From positions 62,001 through 126,000 of the forward strand of contig NW_020312092.1 in NCBI RefSeq assembly GCF_002999335.1: a stretch of DNA of 64,000 nt, written 5' to 3'. Positions 59,081 through 64,000 of the stretch are shown piece by piece; positions within the stretch are counted from its first letter, which is position 1; each line of letters opens with the position of its first letter. This DNA comes from Cyclospora cayetanensis (Eukaryota; Apicomplexa; Conoidasida; Eucoccidiorida; Eimeriidae). The translations under genes were made by a program, and so were the position numbers. Under the pieces are notes generated by a model that was not told where the DNA came from, made no database searches, and saw only the letters and a list, made by a program, of their open reading frames with translations.

Positions 59081-61809
59081 CTACAGCTGGCCCATGCTCG
59101 CCTTTACAGCCAGTCGCTGCTTGACACGACGCTGGTTCAGTTCAAAATGATCGTACGGTATTGCATATACCAAGAGGAACTCTTGAAGTGACTTCATTAC
59201 TGAAACGCGGGTTCGACCTGCCTCCTGGTCCCTGCCGCCTTCACTCGGCACGGCACTAAAGCGCATCTGCGCCATCAAACATATCACAGGACCCACCTTT
59301 TAGCAGCTTTGGGAAAAGGCTGGTCATAAAATAAGGGATAAGGGAATCCACATAAACAGCACATGCTGTAGGTACAGAGATGAATCCACGGGGGGTTGCT
59401 TGGTGTCGGGTTGGAACGTACTGTTTGGTTGGTGGGAGCCGCAAATGCAACTTCAGCGCCCTCCGCAAGAACTTCTTGCTCCAATTCTGCAAATGCAGGG
59501 ACGAATCCTGAGTGACACCCACACGACGCTAGCTCTACCGCTACATCTCCTTCGTGTAGTCGGTATGGCACTCTACACGAAAGGCGCGTAGCTGGCAATT
59601 TCGCCGGCTGAAAGGGTGGCGCGTCAGAAGATAGTCGCTCTTTAGTGCTGGCCGCTGCTCGCAAGACCCGTCTTGGCTTACCCAGGCCCAAGCCACGCTT
59701 CTGCTTCTTAGTCACCTGCTCTGCCTCTGCATCGCGGTAGATGCTGCATCGTAACAACAACCACAAGTGCACGGCCTGCCTCTGGTTCTAAGGCAAACAC
59801 CAAAGGGTCATCCCTGCAACGGCGAAATTACAAGAAAATGCGATATCGGACAGGAGGAATAGCTTACAGTGCAGTGCCGACCACATGGGTAAAACGATAC
59901 CAGGGCCTCTCCTCCTCGTCCATCTCTGGTGTTTCAAGGGACCACTTTACGTCTTCCGCGAGCGCTTCCGCCGCTTCGGCAGCCACTTCCAAGGGCAGGT
60001 TCCTAAGTCTGCAGCCGATCAACAGGCCGGTCATCGTCTCCCCCCGCGTCTCGCTTGTGTCTGCCTTTCCTTTTGTGGCCTTGCTGGCGCCGTCGCAGCT
60101 AGTAGTTGACTCAGATCTTAGCAGTTTGCCTGCACATTTGCATGGTCACAATTCAAAGGCTCCAAGACCACCTTCACGAGAAGTTGACTAGGGTTTCAGA
60201 CTCCTCAGGGGCCTACCCAGGCCCAAGAGCGCAGGATGCCTCAGGAAGACCTTGAGATACTGCGTTTACAGAGTCTCCTTGCGCACACGGTTGCCAAAAC
60301 TTACTCACCCAATTTCGCCGCAGCTTCCTCGGACGCATGCGCCCTGCAAACAATGCATCATCCACACACCCGTGCCTACGAAGGATGAAAGGGGGGCTCT
60401 TCTAGCAACACGAGTCCAGTTCTAACGCCTGCCATCCATTTTCACGCCAAGTAGTGCTGCATAAAAACTCGCTGCTCCTGCAGCCACAAAGCTCCTCCTA
60501 CGACGCAGCTTATCTCAAGGCCAAGTCCACTGACGTCTTCAAGACGGTTCACACATGCCCGGCAGGGAAAAGGGGGGCTGCCACCAGAAGGGCATGTATA
60601 CTCACCGTGCGAGAGACAGAATCTTGCTGACGATTGGCTCCGTAGCCTTCGGGTATTGTCTACAAGAAAGAAGGGTCATCAACCCCACTGGTGCCTCCGA
60701 CCGGCCCTCCGGGCCCACTCCTGCTCGCGCTATGCTGCCGATATTTCCCTATAACACATAAAATGGTGATGCACCACATGTGCGATAAATCTAGGCGCTG
60801 GACTCATATGTGTTGATATATAAGCACTCGATGTGAACGCGGCACCTGATACAGTGCCAGTTCCATTTATTGCGGAAAGTGCGAATGGCCAACACCACGT
60901 TGCAGTGTTCAGAAACATGCAGAGCAGGAGAAGCCGTCTTGTAAGACATGTGGCAACACACAGGTATTACCAGACAAACTGTAGTTTGCTGCCCCTGGGT
61001 GCGCATGCAGACGGGCATTGCGGGAGAGCCGGATGCACTACATATTTACATACATACACGCATGCAGCGTTATCGTTATACAAGGCGTGTGGACTTCAAG
61101 ATTCCCATGAAGTAAACTGCCTAAAAGAGGGCGTTCCTCGAGGCTGACCTGCCCAGCAATGACTTTCGCTAGCTCTCGCAGTTGCTGCGGTTGCAAGCCG
61201 AGCTGCGTATAGATCCTGGAGTGTCGCATCAGCAGCAACAACGGTTCTGCATCTTCATCTTGCGGGTCAAAGAGTTCGAAGGTGGCTTCCACTTCCTTCT
61301 CTGTCTCCCCGCCTTCGCTCTCGCTCCCGTCTTCCTGAGATTCCAGCGGAGCAAAAAGCGCATACTGCAGCATGCAACTTGGCCAGGAATAACAGCGCAC
61401 CTGAATCAACTGGATACACTTCGGAAAAGTCTTGCTTAACCCCGACAGAATGGAAGGCTACTAGGCTATAGAAAGACTGTGCACTCTGCCAGAAGGGTCT
61501 GTACAGTGGCATGGCCTCCCGCACTTCATCTGAGCCTGCGCCTCCGATAAACTGCAGCTCGTCATCTCCGCAGTCGCTATCGCTGCTGCTGTTGCTCTGC
61601 TGTGCTGCCTCTTCACCGCCCTTGTTGTTGCAAACGTCTCTGTCGTCCTCTAGGGTTTTCCTCGGCCTCCGTCCTGCCGCTCTGCCTCCCCGTTCGGAGG
61701 TAGGTGCATGCGTTGCTGACGCCTTAAGCTCTCCCTTCTCCGACTTGCGGGAAGACCCTTTCACTCGGCTGCCAGCTGACTGTGCTGTTTCCCTCCCCCG
61801 ACCCTCCAT
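59081..61809 (-). CDS. BCCIP: BCCIP/Bcp1 family protein (ribosome biogenesis, nuclear export)
   Basis: Minus-strand exons in phase: 61809-61525, 61334-61149, then 60659-60606, 60343-60309, 60129-59885, 59775-59422, 59266-59081. One or two short exons between 61000 and 60840 are needed but not fixed; a VVLAIRTF segment is a candidate. Yeast Bcp1 is a chaperone for ribosomal protein L23, and human BCCIP also binds BRCA2 and p21. Family marks: an acidic N-terminal region, then EATFELFDPQDEDAEPLLLL (standard FEFFDPxxxDFxxxxxLL), a central TGLLIGCRLRNLPLEVA (standard GLLLSERFINxPxxxA), WYRFTH, LLLRCSIYRDAE before a basic patch, ELEQEVLAEGAEVAF (standard EEExFxExxxxxxF), and a final MKSLQEFLLVYAIP (standard MKPLRTVMLIP). 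It lies head to head with RPL15. Insertions make it longer than the usual 280-320 residues. Confidence 0.8.
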
Positions 61810-62613
61810 TGAGATCAGGAGCGTCACTTGAAAATGCACTGTAGGGCAGTCAGCGAGAAGTCGAATGATGCTGGGAATGCGAGTAGAACTTGCTTCGCTT
61901 TCCCTCCGAACCTAACTCTGCTCCGCTATGGCGGGAGGGGGATTGCTGCCTACAGAAGACACAGGTTCTACGCGGAAAAGCACTTGGAGGAAAAGCTGCG
62001 TTGAAGAGCTCCTGGCCCGTTGTTATGTGCGCACACACGTCGGTGCGGCGGGACCGTGATCATCCAACTATCGATTTTGCTTTCGTGGTGGAGCGTGTTT
62101 TGCCTTGTACGGTCCTCTCTCATTCATGCGCATCCTTCTTCTGCATGCATACTGCGTGTGACAGATGGCGTCAGCCAGTCTCCACTGCACCTCCAGACAG
62201 AACGAACCCGCGGATTCTACGAATCTGCAGAAGGCTCAATCGGCTGAACGCTTGCAACCGCGTGCGTAACGGCCTTTTCGTGAAAGAAGCCGCTTCTCAG
62301 CGACCACGCTGCACAGCCTTTTAAAAGCGAGGCCTGCAGTGAAAGGCGACTGCAAGTGTGCCTTGGGATCGAATTTGGACAGTACACTAAATATACACAA
62401 ATACTTTGGTCGTACGGAGGAGCAGCAGTCGTAAGAGTGGGGCTGGGCTGGAGCAGCCCCGAACCCCAGAGGCGCCACGCAGCTGCCGGGAGTGGCGGCC
62501 AAATGCCTTGGGGAAGGCTGGAAAGTTGTGAAGCCTTGCGGTGCCAGCTGTAGGTACACGTCCTCCCACTTTGCTGGCTTGTTTCTGCTTCCTGTCGCTT
62601 TCGTGTTCCGAAG
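61810..62613. promoter_or_regulatory. divergent intergenic region shared by BCCIP and RPL15
   Basis: About 800 bases separate the BCCIP start (minus) from the RPL15 start (plus). It must contain both promoters and 5' leaders. No known motif was identified by eye. Both genes act in ribosome production, so shared control is possible but inferred only from position. Confidence 0.5.
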
Positions 62614-64000
62614 ATGGGAGCTTACAAGTGAGAGCAGCGCAATGCGCAACGCCCCTGCCGGTGAACCCCTGCGCGGGGTTCCTCTCTGAGGTTGCTTGTG
62701 GGGTGTCCTCTGCCGCTGCGTTTCTTGTCAAATTTCGGGACCGATGTAGTAGCCTTCGATATTTCTGGCGCTGACGGTTCACTGGCGCACAACTGGGCAA
62801 GTGGCAGCAGCAGAGTTGCGCGCAGACCGCCTCGCACCCCACGCATGTAATGCGAGGTGGCAATGCAGCTGCCTCGCACCGCGTTTTCGTGCAAGATTTT
62901 CAGCGTTAGAGATGTGTCATGTATAGCCGCGCTTATGAAGAGAAGCGCACAGAAAATGTGCCTGGGAGGGGGCGCGGCAGCCCCTGTGTCCATCTATTTC
63001 GAAACGGGTGCTCGTTTTTGGCCTACAGGGAGATGCTTGGGGTCCTTACGCCCCCAGCGCCCTGATCTTGTATAATTTTTGAACGTATTCATGTTCACGA
63101 GGTCGTCGTTCATGTGTACATACGCCGGCATGACCATCGAATCACGGATTCATGTTCGCTTGTGCGCAGGTACCTCGAGGAGCTGTGGAAGCGCAAGCAG
63201 TCCGATGTACTGCGTTTCCTCCTCCGTGTTCGGACTTGGGAGTATCGTCAACTGCCGGCTGTCCACCGATGCAGCCGTTCTACTCGTCCCGACAAGGTTA
63301 GTGGGAGCTCGCGGCATTTGGCCGTCCATTCCTCTGTGTGGCGACTTTTCATTCATGCTTCCTATTGGCAGGGCTTTGCCATTCAACAAAAAACGGGCTT
63401 CCTGCCTGCCGTGCCTCTGCATGTTCCAGCCTTAGTCGCTTTCTTCCGGGCTCTTGTTGGCTTTGTAGCGTGGGTAGGTTTTGCGTTTCAGCAGTCTCGT
63501 AAGCGGTCCTTACTTCCCGTGGCTTCGCTATGCATCGGCCACAATATTTCGAGTGCGTTTGCGCTTTTTTCTGTGGGCAGGCCCGCCGACTGGGCTACAA
63601 GAAGAAGCAAGGCTTTGTCATCTACCGTGTTCGCGTGCGCCGCGGAGATCGCAAGAAGCGCGTTGCCAAGGGTATCGTTTACGGCAAACCCTGCCACCAC
63701 GGTGTGCGCAAGCAGAAGAGCTCCAGCAATCTTCGCCAGCTTGCAGAGGCGCGTGTCGGACGCAGCGTCTGTGGCAACCTGCGGGTGCTCAACAGCTACT
63801 GGGTAGGACAAGACTCGGTGTACAAGTACTATGAAGTTATACTGATCGACCCGATGCACGCGGCAATCCGCAACGACCCGAGGTACAAGTGGATCTGCGC
63901 CCCTGTCATGAAGCACAGAGAACTTCGCGGCCTCACCTCAGCAGGCCGGAAGAGCCGCGGGCTCAACCGCAGAGGAGCGGGCAACAGAAAGCTCATGCCG
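62614..64000 (+). CDS. RPL15: 60S ribosomal protein L15 (eL15), 3' end cut by window
   Basis: Exons 62614-62627 (MGAY plus two bases of Lys), 63170-63296 and 63581-64000 close in phase. The protein is part of the large ribosomal subunit. The sequence matches eL15 almost residue for residue: [20 protein letters not shown], then [16 protein letters not shown] at the second splice, [59 protein letters not shown], and [19 protein letters not shown]. About 187 of the usual ~204 residues are present; the window ends at LMP and the stop lies beyond it. The first exon is only 14 coding bases, a typical arrangement for ribosomal protein genes, so a plain ORF scan misses the start. Confidence 0.97.

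Noticed and set aside
61838..62863. Minus-strand frames across the RPL15 first exon region (62236-62649 and 62387-62863).
   Set aside because: They overlap the 14-base first coding exon and first intron of RPL15 and have no motif or conserved splice pattern.
1..64000. tRNA, rRNA, CRISPR arrays, insertion sequences or prokaryotic operons.
   Set aside because: None seen: no T-loop/anticodon pattern was noticed by eye, no direct-repeat/spacer array, and the gene structure is eukaryotic. Small RNA genes could be missed without a covariance search.

Overview
The window is nuclear DNA of a coccidian apicomplexan, most like Cyclospora or Eimeria. It has short GT-AG introns inside nearly every recognisable gene, a mid-range base composition, eukaryote-only proteins (ribosomal protein L15, RPB11, PNKP, BCCIP/Bcp1, V-ATPase subunit G) and long coccidian-style N- and C-terminal extensions. 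The genus is an inference: Eimeria coding sequence is usually full of CAG/Gln-Ala repeats, and these are nearly absent here, which leans towards Cyclospora. No bacterial, phage or plasmid feature was seen.

Layout, left to right. 1-716: a tetranucleotide/TG microsatellite that appears to lie in an intron. 717-3481 (+): 3' part of a large unrecognised gene. 3482-7797: no gene seen. 7798-16243 (+): a 16-exon channel gene whose product looks like two complete polycystin/PKD2 modules in tandem. 18130-20065 (+): polynucleotide kinase 3'-phosphatase. 21870-23342 (+): V-ATPase subunit G with a roughly 200-residue His-rich N-terminal extension, followed by a small unknown ORF. 26217-29653 (-): a multi-exon RNA-binding protein with RRM-like segments and one GC-AG intron. 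29.7-38.1 kb: gene-poor DNA carrying decayed copies of a dispersed repeat. 38198-40066 (+): DA1-like LIM/peptidase protein. 40382-43918 (-): 1178-residue unrecognised helical protein with a C-terminal membrane anchor. About 45.1-45.9 kb (+): RPB11-like RNA polymerase subunit. 45.9-49.4 kb: gene-poor, one repeat copy. 49425-50837 (+): ING-family N-terminal domain protein. 51.5-55 kb: more repeat copies. 55729-57998 (+): seven-exon PP2C phosphatase. 59081-61809 (-): BCCIP/Bcp1 homologue. 62614-64000 (+): RPL15, cut by the window end.

The genes do not form one pathway, as expected for a eukaryotic chromosome. They cover DNA repair (PNKP), chromatin (ING), transcription (RPB11), ribosome biogenesis and translation (BCCIP/Bcp1 beside RPL15, divergent), proton pumping and ion flux (V-ATPase G, polycystin-like channel) and signalling (PP2C, DA1-like).

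Exon boundaries were chosen by eye from GT...AG signals, reading-frame phase and family motifs. For most genes the reading phase closes exactly; where it does not, the entry says so. The most unusual items are the tandem two-module polycystin channel with altered pore filters, the DA1-like peptidase in an apicomplexan, and a multi-copy repeat family that keeps coding-like segments and splice donors.
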